The notes under the pieces: generated by a model
The model's database searches: none
What the model was told of the DNA's origin: nothing
What the model saw: only the letters and a program-made list of their open reading frames with translations
Part shown: positions 27,750-35,891 of the stretch, one piece after another
Position numbering within the stretch: position 1 is the first letter of the stretch
How the letters are laid out: each line of letters begins with the position of its first letter
Program-made: the position numbers and the translations under genes
Assembly (NCBI GenBank): GCA_001045575.1
Contig: LELG01000004.1
Span: forward strand, 1 to 37,528
Direction: 5' to 3'
Origin: Candidatus Burkholderia pumila
GTDB lineage: Bacteria; Pseudomonadota; Gammaproteobacteria; Burkholderiales; Burkholderiaceae
DNA: 37,528 bases

Positions 27750-27983
27750 ATGGGTTCGTTGAGTATTTGGCATTGGTTGATCGTTCTGCTGATTGTGGCG
27801 CTGGTGTTCGGCACGAAGAAGTTGCGCAATATCGGCGGCGATCTGGGCGGCGCGGTGAAGGGTTTCAAGGAAGGCATGCGCGAGAGCGAGACGTCGACAA
27901 CGGCGGATCAGCGCGAATTGTCGCGTAACGGCACCATCGATGTCGAAGCAAAGGACAAGACGCGTTCCAGCGACTACCGTTAA
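27750..27983 (+). CDS. tatA: Sec-independent translocase subunit TatA
   Basis: TatA oligomerises in the inner membrane to let folded twin-arginine proteins cross. The 77 residues have one N-terminal membrane helix ([19 protein letters not shown]), the conserved hinge [14 protein letters not shown] and an amphipathic helix with [11 protein letters not shown], then a polar tail. GGAGAG precedes the ATG. It is the first gene of a complete tatABC set. The Rieske protein PetA, encoded about 4 kb away, has a twin-arginine leader and is a likely client. Confidence 0.95.
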   Translation: MGSLSIWHWLIVLLIVALVFGTKKLRNIGGDLGGAVKGFKEGMRESETSTTADQRELSRNGTIDVEAKDKTRSSDYR

Positions 27984-28019
27984 TCCTCACGTTGCCCGCA
28001 ACCTTCCACATCTCGTTCA

Positions 28020-28556
28020 ATGCTCGATCTCGGTCTGACGAAAATGGCGCTGATCGGCGTCGTAGCGCTCGTGGTGCTCGGTCCCGAGCGCCTGCCGGGC
28101 GTCGCGCGCATGGCAGGCGCGCTGTTCGGACGCGCGCAGCGCTACATCAACAACGTCAAATCGGAGGTAGCGCGCGAAATGGAGCTCGATGAGCTCAAAA
28201 AGATGCGCACCGAGTTCGAGACGGCGACGACGAACGTCGAAACCACGATCCACGACAATCTGAAGCAGCACGAGATCGAGCTGAACGATGCGTGGAATCA
28301 GGGTACGCCGGTGTCGCTGAGTGTGGCGGGCGGGGCGTCGTCTGATGCAGATTCAGCGGCGGCGACGGACAAACCGTGGATCAACACGTCGACGTCTTCG
28401 TCGTCTGCCAAACGCAAGAACTGGCGCGTCAAGCAAAGCGCCATTCCCAACTGGTACAAGCGCACGACCTCGCGTCGTACGCGCGTACAATCGGGCGCGG
28501 CGCGTGTCGCGCGTCACACGCCCGAGAAGCTGCGCCGGCCCACGAAGTTCTTCTGA
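28020..28556 (+). CDS. tatB: Sec-independent translocase subunit TatB
   Basis: TatB forms the twin-arginine signal receptor together with TatC. The 178-residue protein has the N-terminal helix MLDLGLTKMALIGVVALVVL and the hinge GPERLPGVAR. A long charged helical region (KSEVAREMELDELKKMRTE) follows, then a polar C-terminal tail rich in Ser, Lys and Arg. It lies 36 bases after tatA and 42 bases before tatC. Confidence 0.94.
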   Translation: MLDLGLTKMALIGVVALVVLGPERLPGVARMAGALFGRAQRYINNVKSEVAREMELDELKKMRTEFETATTNVETTIHDNLKQHEIELNDAWNQGTPVSLSVAGGASSDADSAAATDKPWINTSTSSSSAKRKNWRVKQSAIPNWYKRTTSRRTRVQSGAARVARHTPEKLRRPTKFF

Positions 28557-28598
28557 CGGCCGCCTTTCCTTCCATCCTGATCCAGACCGAGGGCCGGC

Positions 28599-29375
28599 GT
28601 GAGCGACCCGCAACACACTAACCAAGAGCCCGTTGAAGAGACATTCATTTGGCATCTCGCCGAGCTGCGTGACCGCATCATCTGCGCGGGCGCGGCGGTG
28701 ATCGTGGTGTTCATCGGGCTCGTGTACTGGGCGCCGGATATCTTCAGACTACTCGCACGTCCGTTGATGCAGAACCTGCCGAAGGACGGCAAGATGATCG
28801 TCACGGACGTCACCGGCTCGTTCTTCGTGCCGATGAAAGTGACCATGCTCGTCGCCTTCATCATCGCGCTGCCAATCGTGCTTTACCAAATCTGGGCGTT
28901 TGTCGCGCCGGGTTTGTATCAGCACGAGAAGGAGCTGGTCGCACCGCTTGTGTTCAGCAGCTACGCGCTGTTTCTGTGCGGCATGGCGTTTGCCTACTTC
29001 GTCGTGTTCCCGACCATTTTCCGCGTGATGGCGCATTACAACGCGCCGCTCGGCGCGGAAATGACCACGGATATCGACAACTATCTGAGCTTCGTCCTGA
29101 CGATGTTCCTTTGCTTTGGCGTGACGTTCGAAGTGCCGATCGTTGTGGTGCTGCTCGCGCGCATGGGCGTGGTGACGCTTGCCAAGCTGAAGCAGATCCG
29201 GCCGTATGTGATCGTTGGTGCGTTCGTGATTTCGGCAGTCGTCACGCCGCCCGATGTTTTCTCGCAGCTCATTCTCGCCATTCCGCTAATCGTGCTTTAT
29301 GAAGTCGGACTGATTGCCGCGCGGCTGGTGGTGGTGCCGAAAGAGGGCACCGAATCGCAAGTCACGGCGAAATAA
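28599..29375 (+). CDS. tatC: Sec-independent translocase subunit TatC
   Basis: TatC is the six-helix inner-membrane protein that recognises twin-arginine signals. The 258-residue chain has the N-terminal EETFIWHLAELRDRII motif with the conserved L-R-x-R/I type helix, several hydrophobic segments, and the conserved FGVTFEVPIVVVLLARMG. GTG at 28599 is the start that gives the normal N-terminus (SDPQHTNQEP). A terminator follows at 29429. Confidence 0.95.
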   Translation: MSDPQHTNQEPVEETFIWHLAELRDRIICAGAAVIVVFIGLVYWAPDIFRLLARPLMQNLPKDGKMIVTDVTGSFFVPMKVTMLVAFIIALPIVLYQIWAFVAPGLYQHEKELVAPLVFSSYALFLCGMAFAYFVVFPTIFRVMAHYNAPLGAEMTTDIDNYLSFVLTMFLCFGVTFEVPIVVVLLARMGVVTLAKLKQIRPYVIVGAFVISAVVTPPDVFSQLILAIPLIVLYEVGLIAARLVVVPKEGTESQVTAK

Positions 29376-29428
29376 ACTGCGGCATTTCGTCGTCGGGTTT
29401 TCCCTTGGCAAATTGGCGAATGGCAAAT

Positions 29429-29464
29429 AAAAAGGCAGCTTCGATTTGCCGAAGCTGCCTTTTT
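29429..29464. terminator. Bidirectional intrinsic terminator between tatC and the DegS-like protease gene
   Basis: A perfect 15-bp inverted repeat (AAAAAGGCAGCTTCG with its complement CGAAGCTGCCTTTTT) surrounds a six-base loop. It has A's on the left and T's on the right, so it can end both the tat transcript (+) and the protease transcript (-), which ends at 29486. Confidence 0.9.
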
Positions 29465-29485
29465 GCTTTAATGCCTTCAGAACGA

Positions 29486-30709
29486 TTATTCGTCGCTCTG
29501 ATCCTGATCGCCCTGATCTTCATCCGGCATTTGCGTTGCACGCGGTTGCGCGGGTCGCTTGCCGATGGTCACGTTGACGTCCAGTTCCTTGTTCTTGCGC
29601 ATCACGTGGGCCTTCACCGCCGTTCCCGGCTTGATCTGCGCGACGACGTTCAAGAGGCGCGTGGTGTCAGTGATCGTATCGTCGTCGATGCTGACGAGAA
29701 TATCGCCCGGCTTGATGCCTGCCTTGTCCGCCGGGCCGCCTTGCAACACGCCCGCGACAATCGCGCCGGACTTTTGATCCAACCCGAACGACTCCGCGAT
29801 CTCCGGCGTCACGTCCTGCGGTTCCACGCCAATCCAGCCGCGCGTGACCGTTCCCGTCGTGATGATGTTTTCGAGCACGCTGCGCGCCGTCGAAACCGGA
29901 ATGGCGAAGCCGATGCCCAGCGACCCGCCGCTACGCGAATAAATCGCGGTGTTGATGCCGAGCAGGTTGCCGTTCACGTCGACCAGCGCGCCGCCGGAGT
30001 TGCCGGGGTTGATAGCCGCATCGGTCTGAATGAAGTTTTCGAACGTGTTGATGCCGAGATGGTTGCGCCCGAGCGCGCTGACGATACCCATGGTCACCGT
30101 CTGCCCGACGCCGAACGGATTGCCGATCGCCAGCACCACATCGCCCACATGCGTTTGCTCTATGCGCCCGAGCGTGATGGTCGGCAGATTCGTCATGTTG
30201 ATCTTGAGCACGGCGAGGTCTGTTTCCGGATCCACGCCGATCACTTTCGCGCTCGACGTACGCTCGTCCGCGAGCGCGACTTCGATCTGGTCCGCGCCAT
30301 CGACGACGTGCTGGTTCGTTAAAATGTAACCTTCCGAGCTGACGATAACACCTGAGCCGAGATTCGACGCTGGCGGCTCGTCACTTTTGCGCTTGTTCTT
30401 GTCGCCGAAGAAATAGCGAAACAGCGGGTCTTTCGCGCGCGGGTCTGGCGGCAGGTTGCCGTCCTTGCTGGAAAATACATTCACGACGGCGGGCATCGCC
30501 TTTTGCGCGCCTTCAGAATACGAAGACCGAAGCGGCCGTGAGCCAATGCTCGGCGCCACTTCCTGCAACGCGACGATCGGCTCGGCAAGCTGCGTGCCGA
30601 ACTGGCCCTGATGTTGAAGCCACTGCGGTTTCAAGGTCGCAATGATGAACATCAAGGCCAAAAGCACGGTGACCGCTTGGGCAAACAATAGCCAGAAGCG
30701 TCTAAGCAT
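29486..30709 (-). CDS. DegS/DegQ-type (HtrA family) periplasmic serine protease, membrane-anchored
   Basis: The 407-residue protein has an N-terminal membrane helix (about 6-26), then a trypsin-like protease domain with His134 (TNQHVVDG), Asp164 (PETDLAVL) and Ser238 (NPGNSGGAL). One PDZ domain follows at about 290-385. A single PDZ and an uncleaved-looking anchor resemble DegS, which senses envelope stress; many annotations would call this DegQ/MucD. I cannot tell which role it plays here. The C-terminal tail is rich in Asp and Gln. No good ribosome site precedes the ATG. Its start is only 20 bases from the divergent NIF3 gene. Confidence 0.93.
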   Translation of the reverse strand: MLRRFWLLFAQAVTVLLALMFIIATLKPQWLQHQGQFGTQLAEPIVALQEVAPSIGSRPLRSSYSEGAQKAMPAVVNVFSSKDGNLPPDPRAKDPLFRYFFGDKNKRKSDEPPASNLGSGVIVSSEGYILTNQHVVDGADQIEVALADERTSSAKVIGVDPETDLAVLKINMTNLPTITLGRIEQTHVGDVVLAIGNPFGVGQTVTMGIVSALGRNHLGINTFENFIQTDAAINPGNSGGALVDVNGNLLGINTAIYSRSGGSLGIGFAIPVSTARSVLENIITTGTVTRGWIGVEPQDVTPEIAESFGLDQKSGAIVAGVLQGGPADKAGIKPGDILVSIDDDTITDTTRLLNVVAQIKPGTAVKAHVMRKNKELDVNVTIGKRPAQPRATQMPDEDQGDQDQSDE

Positions 30710-30729
30710 TTGAAGGGATAGAGGATTTC

Positions 30730-31476
30730 ATGGATCGGATCGAGCTCGAATTGTATCTGAACAATCTGCTGGAAATCGGCCGCTTCAAGGACTATTGCCC
30801 GAACGGCCTGCAGGTTGAAGGCACGCGCCGCGTGCAGAAGGTGGCGACAGGCGTGACGGCCTCGCTCGCGTTCCTCGACGCGGCGCTGGAATGGGGTGCG
30901 GACACGGTGCTCGTGCATCACGGCTACTTCTGGGGCAACGAAGCGCCGCAAATCACGGGGCACAAGTATCAGCGTCTGCGCACACTCATTCAGAACGATA
31001 TCAACCTGTTCGCGTATCACCTGCCGCTGGATTCGCATCCGGAATTCGGCAATAACGCGCAGCTCGGTTCGCGGCTCGGGTTGATCGCCAATGTGCGTTT
31101 CGCCTATCAGGACCTCGGCTGGTCGGCGCTGCTCGGCATGCCGCTGTCGCTGGAGCATTTCACCGCGACGGTCGAGAACGCGGTCGGCCGTAAGCCGCTC
31201 GTTTTCGGCACGCCGAATATGGAACTGCGCCGCGTGGCGTGGTGCACGGGCGGCGCGCAAGGCTACTTCGAGCAGGCGATCGAAGCCGGCGCGGACGTTT
31301 ATGTGAGTGGTGAAGTCTCCGAGCAGACTATGCATATCGCAGCGGAATCGGGCGTGGCGTACATCGCGGCAGGTCATCACGCGACCGAGCGTTACGGCGT
31401 GCAGGCGATCGGCAACCATCTGTCGGAGCAGTTCGACATCGAGCATGTTTTTATCGATATCGATAATCCGGTTTAA
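30730..31476 (+). CDS. NIF3-like dinuclear metal-centre protein
   Basis: This 248-residue NIF3/YbgI-family protein forms a hexameric ring with a two-metal site. The exact function is unknown; GTP cyclohydrolase-like and other roles have been proposed. The family pattern is visible as CPNGLQVEG, TVLVHHGYFW with metal-binding His residues, AYHLPLDSHPEFGNN and the C-terminal IAAGHHATERYGVQAIG. AGAGGA precedes the ATG. It is divergent from the DegS-like gene and upstream of petABC. Confidence 0.93.
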   Translation: MDRIELELYLNNLLEIGRFKDYCPNGLQVEGTRRVQKVATGVTASLAFLDAALEWGADTVLVHHGYFWGNEAPQITGHKYQRLRTLIQNDINLFAYHLPLDSHPEFGNNAQLGSRLGLIANVRFAYQDLGWSALLGMPLSLEHFTATVENAVGRKPLVFGTPNMELRRVAWCTGGAQGYFEQAIEAGADVYVSGEVSEQTMHIAAESGVAYIAAGHHATERYGVQAIGNHLSEQFDIEHVFIDIDNPV

Positions 31477-31692
31477 TATAGTATTAAGCTGGGAACAGGA
31501 TTATCGGTGCTTGCAGTCGACTGAAAAGAATGTTTCACTCAATGCGTCGGAAACGTGGGGAAAACCCTGAAGCATCAATAACTTCGAGTGATTTTTTCCC
31601 TTGCAGCCCTTGTAAATGGCAACTCCATTCGCGCACACTAACATCGATACCCATGTGACCGGTATAAATCCAACTCAGAAGTGGGGCGTGTA

Positions 31693-32313
31693 ATGCGAAA
31701 TAAGGACGATAAGCGCGTCGATGGCGGACGCCGTACCTGGCTGATTGCGACGACCGTAGCTGGAGGTTTTGGAGGGGTGGCAACGCTGGTGCCTTTCGTG
31801 GGCAGCTTCGCGCCATCGGAGAAGGCCAAGGCGGCGGGCGCGCCGGTCGAGGTCGATATCAGTGCTTTGAAGCCCGGCGAAATGATGACCGTCGCCTGGC
31901 GCGGCAAGCCGGTGTGGGTTCTCAACCGCACCGAAGAAATGTTTACCGACATCAAGAAGGCTGACAACGAAGTGGCCGATCCGAAGTCGAAGATGGAATT
32001 CTCGATGCCGTTGCCGGAGTACTGCAACAACGAGTTCCGTTCACGTGCCGATCACAAGAACATCTTCGTGGCCGTCGCGGTGTGCACGCATCTGGGCTGC
32101 ACGCCGACGCCGCGCTTACAGGAAGGCGCACAACCCAATCTCCCTGATAACTGGCCCGGCGGCTTTCTCTGCCCGTGCCACGGCTCGACCTATGACCTGG
32201 CGGGCCGCGTCTTCAAGAACAAGCCCGCGCCGCAGAACCTGGACATTCCACCATTCATGTTCACCACCGCGACGCAACTCGTGATCGGCAAGGACGAAAA
32301 GGGAGAGGCCTAA
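31693..32313 (+). CDS. petA: Ubiquinol-cytochrome c reductase Rieske iron-sulphur subunit
   Basis: PetA moves electrons from ubiquinol to cytochrome c1 in the bc1 complex. The 206 residues start with a twin-arginine signal-anchor (GGRRTWLIATT, Arg13-Arg14). The 2Fe-2S ligands follow in CTHLGC (Cys131, His133) and CPCHGS (Cys160, His163), with Cys136 and Cys162 forming the usual disulphide. The ATG at 31693 is preferred over a GTG at 31681. In the 216-base gap before it (31477-31692) I see no convincing promoter. petB follows directly after the stop. The tatABC genes nearby could export it. Confidence 0.96.
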   Translation: MRNKDDKRVDGGRRTWLIATTVAGGFGGVATLVPFVGSFAPSEKAKAAGAPVEVDISALKPGEMMTVAWRGKPVWVLNRTEEMFTDIKKADNEVADPKSKMEFSMPLPEYCNNEFRSRADHKNIFVAVAVCTHLGCTPTPRLQEGAQPNLPDNWPGGFLCPCHGSTYDLAGRVFKNKPAPQNLDIPPFMFTTATQLVIGKDEKGEA

Positions 32314-33696
32314 ATGGCGACTGCAGACAAGAAAGTCGAAACGACGGGCCTGACCGGCTGGATCGATCGCCGGTTTCCGCTAAAGTCGACGTGGAAGAAA
32401 CACGTCTCCGAGTACTACGCGCCGAAGAACTTCAACTTCTGGTACTTCTTCGGCTCGCTTGCGTTGCTGGTGCTGGTGAATCAGATCGTCACCGGAATTT
32501 TCCTGACAATGAACTACAAGCCCGACGCGACGCTGGCGTTCGCATCGGTCGAGTACATCATGCGCGAGGTGCCGTGGGGCTGGCTCATCCGCTACATGCA
32601 TTCGACGGGCGCGTCGATGTTCTTTGTCGTCGTGTATCTGCACATGTTCCGAGGGCTGATGTATGGATCGTATCGCAAGCCGCGCGAACTCGTGTGGATT
32701 TTCGGCTGCGCGATTTTCTTATGCCTGATGGCCGAGGCGTTCTTCGGCTACCTGCTGCCGTGGGGGCAGATGTCGTTCTGGGGCGCGCAGGTGATCGTGA
32801 ATCTGTTTTCAGCGATTCCTTTCATCGGTCAGGATTTGTCGCTGTGGATTCGTGGCGATTACGTCGTGTCGGACATTACGCTGAACCGCTTCTTCGCCTT
32901 CCACGTTATCGCGATTCCGCTCGTGCTCGTCGGGTTAGTCGTCGCGCATCTGGTCGCGCTGCATGAAGTCGGCTCGAACAATCCGGACGGCATCGAGATC
33001 AAGGCGAAGAAGAACGCGAACGGCATACCGGTCGATGGCATCCCGTTCCATCCGTACTACTCGGTGCACGACTTCATGGGCGTGTCCGTCTTCCTGCTGA
33101 TCTTCGCGGCAATCACCTTCTTCGCGCCTGAAATGGGCGGCTACTTCCTCGAAGCGAACAACTTCGTGCCGGCCAATCCGCTGCAAACGCCGCCTGAAAT
33201 CGCACCGGTCTGGTACTTCACCGCCTTCTACGCGATGCTCCGCGCCACCACCGATCCATTCAAGGTCGTGCTGATGATCGTGATTGCCGCGCTCGGGCTG
33301 TTCGCGCTGCTGCGCGCGCGCAGCAAGTGGAAGTTCGGCTTGCCGGTGCTCGCGCTGATCGTGATCGTGTTCATGGCGCTGACGGAATCTAAGTTCTGGG
33401 GCGTAGTTGTGATGGGCACGGCGGTCGTGTTGCTATTCTTCCTGCCGTGGCTGGATCGCAGCCCGGTCAAATCGATCCGCTATCGCCCGCTGTTCCACAA
33501 AGTCTTCTACGCGATCTTCGTCTTCGCGTTTCTCATGCTCGGCTTTTTGGGCACGCGTCCGCCATCGCCGGCGGCGACGCTCATCGCGCAGATATGTGCG
33601 CTGATCTACTTCGCGTTTTTCCTCAGCATGCCTTTCTGGACGCCGCGCGGCAAGTTCAAACAGCCGCCCAAGCGAGTTCACTACAAACCACACTGA
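32314..33696 (+). CDS. petB: Cytochrome b subunit of the bc1 complex
   Basis: Cytochrome b carries hemes bL and bH and both quinone sites in the inner membrane. The 460-residue protein has about nine membrane segments. Heme-ligand histidines are visible in RYMHSTGASMFFVVVYLHMF and in FAFHVIAIPLVLVGLVVAHL (each read in parts). The Qo-site motif PPEIAPVWYF is the expected PEWY-like variant region. The ATG touches the petA stop, and petC follows after 24 bases. Intact. Confidence 0.96.
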   Translation: MATADKKVETTGLTGWIDRRFPLKSTWKKHVSEYYAPKNFNFWYFFGSLALLVLVNQIVTGIFLTMNYKPDATLAFASVEYIMREVPWGWLIRYMHSTGASMFFVVVYLHMFRGLMYGSYRKPRELVWIFGCAIFLCLMAEAFFGYLLPWGQMSFWGAQVIVNLFSAIPFIGQDLSLWIRGDYVVSDITLNRFFAFHVIAIPLVLVGLVVAHLVALHEVGSNNPDGIEIKAKKNANGIPVDGIPFHPYYSVHDFMGVSVFLLIFAAITFFAPEMGGYFLEANNFVPANPLQTPPEIAPVWYFTAFYAMLRATTDPFKVVLMIVIAALGLFALLRARSKWKFGLPVLALIVIVFMALTESKFWGVVVMGTAVVLLFFLPWLDRSPVKSIRYRPLFHKVFYAIFVFAFLMLGFLGTRPPSPAATLIAQICALIYFAFFLSMPFWTPRGKFKQPPKRVHYKPH

Positions 33697-33720
33697 GCTC
33701 GGAGTCCAGGAGACAAATCG

Positions 33721-34476
33721 ATGAAAAAATGGCTCTCTACAATACTAGTGTTGGGTGCGGCCTTGTTCGAGTTCGGATCGATCCCCGCGCACGCGCAAGA
33801 GGAAGCGGGGCTGGACCGCGCGCCGGACGCATCGGACAATTTGGCGTCTTTGCAGCACGGCGCTCAAATCTTTGTAAACTATTGCCTGAATTGCCACAGC
33901 GCCAATTTGATGCGATACAACCGGCTGACTGACATCGGCATCAGCGAGAAGCAGATTCAGGAGAATTTGCTCTTCACGACCGACAAGGTCGGCAACACGA
34001 TGTCGATCGCCATGCGTCCGGACGATGCGAAAGCGTGGTTCGGCGCGTCGCCGCCGGATTTGTCGGTGGAGGCGCGGGCGCGCGGCAAGGACTGGCTTTA
34101 TACGTATCTGAGAAGTTTCTACCGCGATCCGACGCGCCCGACGGGATGGAATAATCGCGTGTTCGAAAATGTTAGTATGCCGAACGTGCTTTGGACGCTG
34201 CAAGGTATACGGGATGCGAAATTCGAAACCGATACGGACGAAAAAACGGGCGAAAAGGTAAGAAGATTCGTAGGTTACACTCAGGTTATGCCCGGTGCCA
34301 TGTCCAGTGTGGATTATGATTCTGCTGTGGCGGATCTGGTTTCGTATTTTTCGTGGATATCTGAACCGGCGCAACAACAGCGCAAACGGCTTGGCGTCTG
34401 GGTACTGCTGTTCCTGGCGATGCTGAGCTTCCTCGCGTGGCGCCTGAACGCGGCATACTGGAAACAGATCAAATAG
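33721..34476 (+). CDS. petC: Cytochrome c1 subunit of the bc1 complex
   Basis: Cytochrome c1 passes electrons from the Rieske centre to soluble cytochrome c. The 251 residues begin with a signal peptide ending AHAQ (around residue 26). The heme c site is CLNCH (Cys55, Cys58, His59), and residues about 225-245 form a C-terminal anchor helix (LGVWVLLFLAMLSFLAW). It completes a petABC operon. After its stop, an 8-bp GC/AT hairpin (34513-34533) without a T run lies before sspA. Confidence 0.95.
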   Translation: MKKWLSTILVLGAALFEFGSIPAHAQEEAGLDRAPDASDNLASLQHGAQIFVNYCLNCHSANLMRYNRLTDIGISEKQIQENLLFTTDKVGNTMSIAMRPDDAKAWFGASPPDLSVEARARGKDWLYTYLRSFYRDPTRPTGWNNRVFENVSMPNVLWTLQGIRDAKFETDTDEKTGEKVRRFVGYTQVMPGAMSSVDYDSAVADLVSYFSWISEPAQQQRKRLGVWVLLFLAMLSFLAWRLNAAYWKQIK

Positions 34477-34512
34477 TGCGCCTTCGACGACGTGGGTCGG
34501 GTCGTCGCGACG

Positions 34513-34533
34513 GCGTTTTCGGCAAGAAAACGC
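34513..34533. repeat. Small hairpin between petC and sspA
   Basis: GCGTTTTC (34513-34520) and GAAAACGC (34526-34533) form an 8-bp stem with a GGCAA loop. There is no T run behind it, so it is a weak terminator candidate or an mRNA-stabilising stem. Confidence 0.4.
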
Positions 34534-34574
34534 TGCGGCTCACCCTTCGAGTTTACTGAAGGAACTTTAAAAAC

Positions 34575-35186
34575 ATGATGGTTCTGTATTCCGGCACTAC
34601 TTGCCCGTTCTCCCAGCGCTGCCGGCTGGTGTTGTTCGAAAAGGGCATGGATTTCGAAATCCGCGACGTTGATCTGTTCAACAAACCGGAAGACATCGCG
34701 GTGATGAACCCGTACGGTCAGGTGCCTATCCTCGTTGAACGCGATCTGATCTTGTACGAGTCGAACATCATCAACGAGTACATCGACGAGCGTTTCCCGC
34801 ACCCGCAACTCATGCCGGCGGACCCGGTGCAGCGCGCCCGCGTGCGTCTGTTCCTGCTGAATTTCGAGAAGGAACTGTTCGTGCACGTCGGCACGCTCGA
34901 AAACGAGAAGGGCAAGGCGGCGGAGAAGAATCACGAGAAGGCGCGCAGCGCCATCCGCGATCGTCTGACGCAACTCGCGCCGATCTTCCTGAAGAACAAA
35001 TACATGCTGGGCGAAGAGTTTTCCATGCTCGACGTTGCCATCACGCCGCTGCTGTGGCGTCTGGACCATTACGGCATCGAGCTGTCAAAGAACGCTGCGC
35101 CGCTGATGAAATACGCCGAGCGCATTTTCAGCCGTCCGGCATATATTGAAGCGCTGACGCCTTCCGAAAAGGTGATGCGTCGATAG
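34575..35186 (+). CDS. sspA: Stringent starvation protein A (glutathione-transferase fold)
   Basis: SspA binds RNA polymerase and changes transcription during starvation; it has a glutathione-transferase fold but no known transferase activity. The 203 residues have an N-terminal thioredoxin-like domain (VLYSGTTCPFSQRCRLVLFE) and a helical C-terminal domain (GEEFSMLDVAITPLLWRLD). GAAGGAAC lies upstream of the ATG. sspB follows after 64 bases, the usual pair. Confidence 0.94.
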   Translation: MMVLYSGTTCPFSQRCRLVLFEKGMDFEIRDVDLFNKPEDIAVMNPYGQVPILVERDLILYESNIINEYIDERFPHPQLMPADPVQRARVRLFLLNFEKELFVHVGTLENEKGKAAEKNHEKARSAIRDRLTQLAPIFLKNKYMLGEEFSMLDVAITPLLWRLDHYGIELSKNAAPLMKYAERIFSRPAYIEALTPSEKVMRR

Positions 35187-35250
35187 TTTGCAAGCGCCTG
35201 AACGGGGCGGCGCGGACTTCGCGTCATCGCACTTCGGCAGAGGAAAGTTG

Positions 35251-35736
35251 ATGCAAGAGATTTCCACCAAGCCTTATCTGCTACGCGCCCTTTACGAGTG
35301 GTGCACGGATAGCGGATTCACCCCGCACATAGCCGTTCGTGTCGATGCCGCTACGCGCGTGCCGCGCCAGTTCGTGTGTAACGACGAGATCGTGTTGAAC
35401 ATTAGCTTCGAGGCCACGAGCCAATTACAGATGGGCAACGAATGGATTGAGTTCTGCGCGCGTTTCTCGGGCAAGTCGCACAAGATCGAAGTGCAGGTTG
35501 CAAATGTGCTCGCTATCTACGCACGAGAGAACGGGCAGGGCATGGCGTTTCCGGTTGAGCCTGCTTCTTCGCAGGCTGTTGCTGATTCTTCGAACGTATC
35601 GTGTCCGGCTGAGCCGCAGCAGCGTGTGGATGCCCCGGCGCATGCAGAGTCGTCGCATTCCCAGGAAGACGCGCACGCATACGACGACGATGCTTCGAAA
35701 TCGTCTGGTCGAAGCCACCTCAAAGTCGTTAAATGA
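35251..35736 (+). CDS. sspB: ClpXP adaptor protein SspB
   Basis: SspB delivers ssrA-tagged proteins to the ClpXP protease. The 161-residue protein has a folded N-terminal domain (residues ~1-105, with PYLLRALYEWC, NDEIVLNIS and the FSGKSHKIEV strand) and a flexible acidic linker. It ends in SGRSHLKVVK, the short hydrophobic tail that docks on ClpX. I chose the ATG at 35251, which has AGAGGAAAG upstream; an open frame from 35188 is not family-like. Confidence 0.94.
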   Translation: MQEISTKPYLLRALYEWCTDSGFTPHIAVRVDAATRVPRQFVCNDEIVLNISFEATSQLQMGNEWIEFCARFSGKSHKIEVQVANVLAIYARENGQGMAFPVEPASSQAVADSSNVSCPAEPQQRVDAPAHAESSHSQEDAHAYDDDASKSSGRSHLKVVK

Positions 35737-35754
35737 AGTAGAATCTCGACCTTA

Positions 35755-35830
<76 letters not shown>

Positions 35831-35836
35831 TTCAAA

Positions 35837-35873
35837 AAATCTCGTTATAAATCATTTATTTATAACGAGATTT
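35837..35873. repeat. Perfect 16-bp inverted repeat just after tRNA-Thr
   Basis: AAATCTCGTTATAAAT (35837-35852) and its exact complement (35858-35873) flank a CATTT loop. It may end tRNA transcription or form part of the integrase-associated attachment region. It starts six bases after the tRNA. Confidence 0.8.
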
Positions 35874-35891
35874 GCCTTACTGGTTTACCTG

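Noticed and set aside
31477-31692. Promoter or hidden gene before petA
   Set aside because: No good hexamer pair and no coding pattern; the minus-strand open frames here are short and composition-driven.
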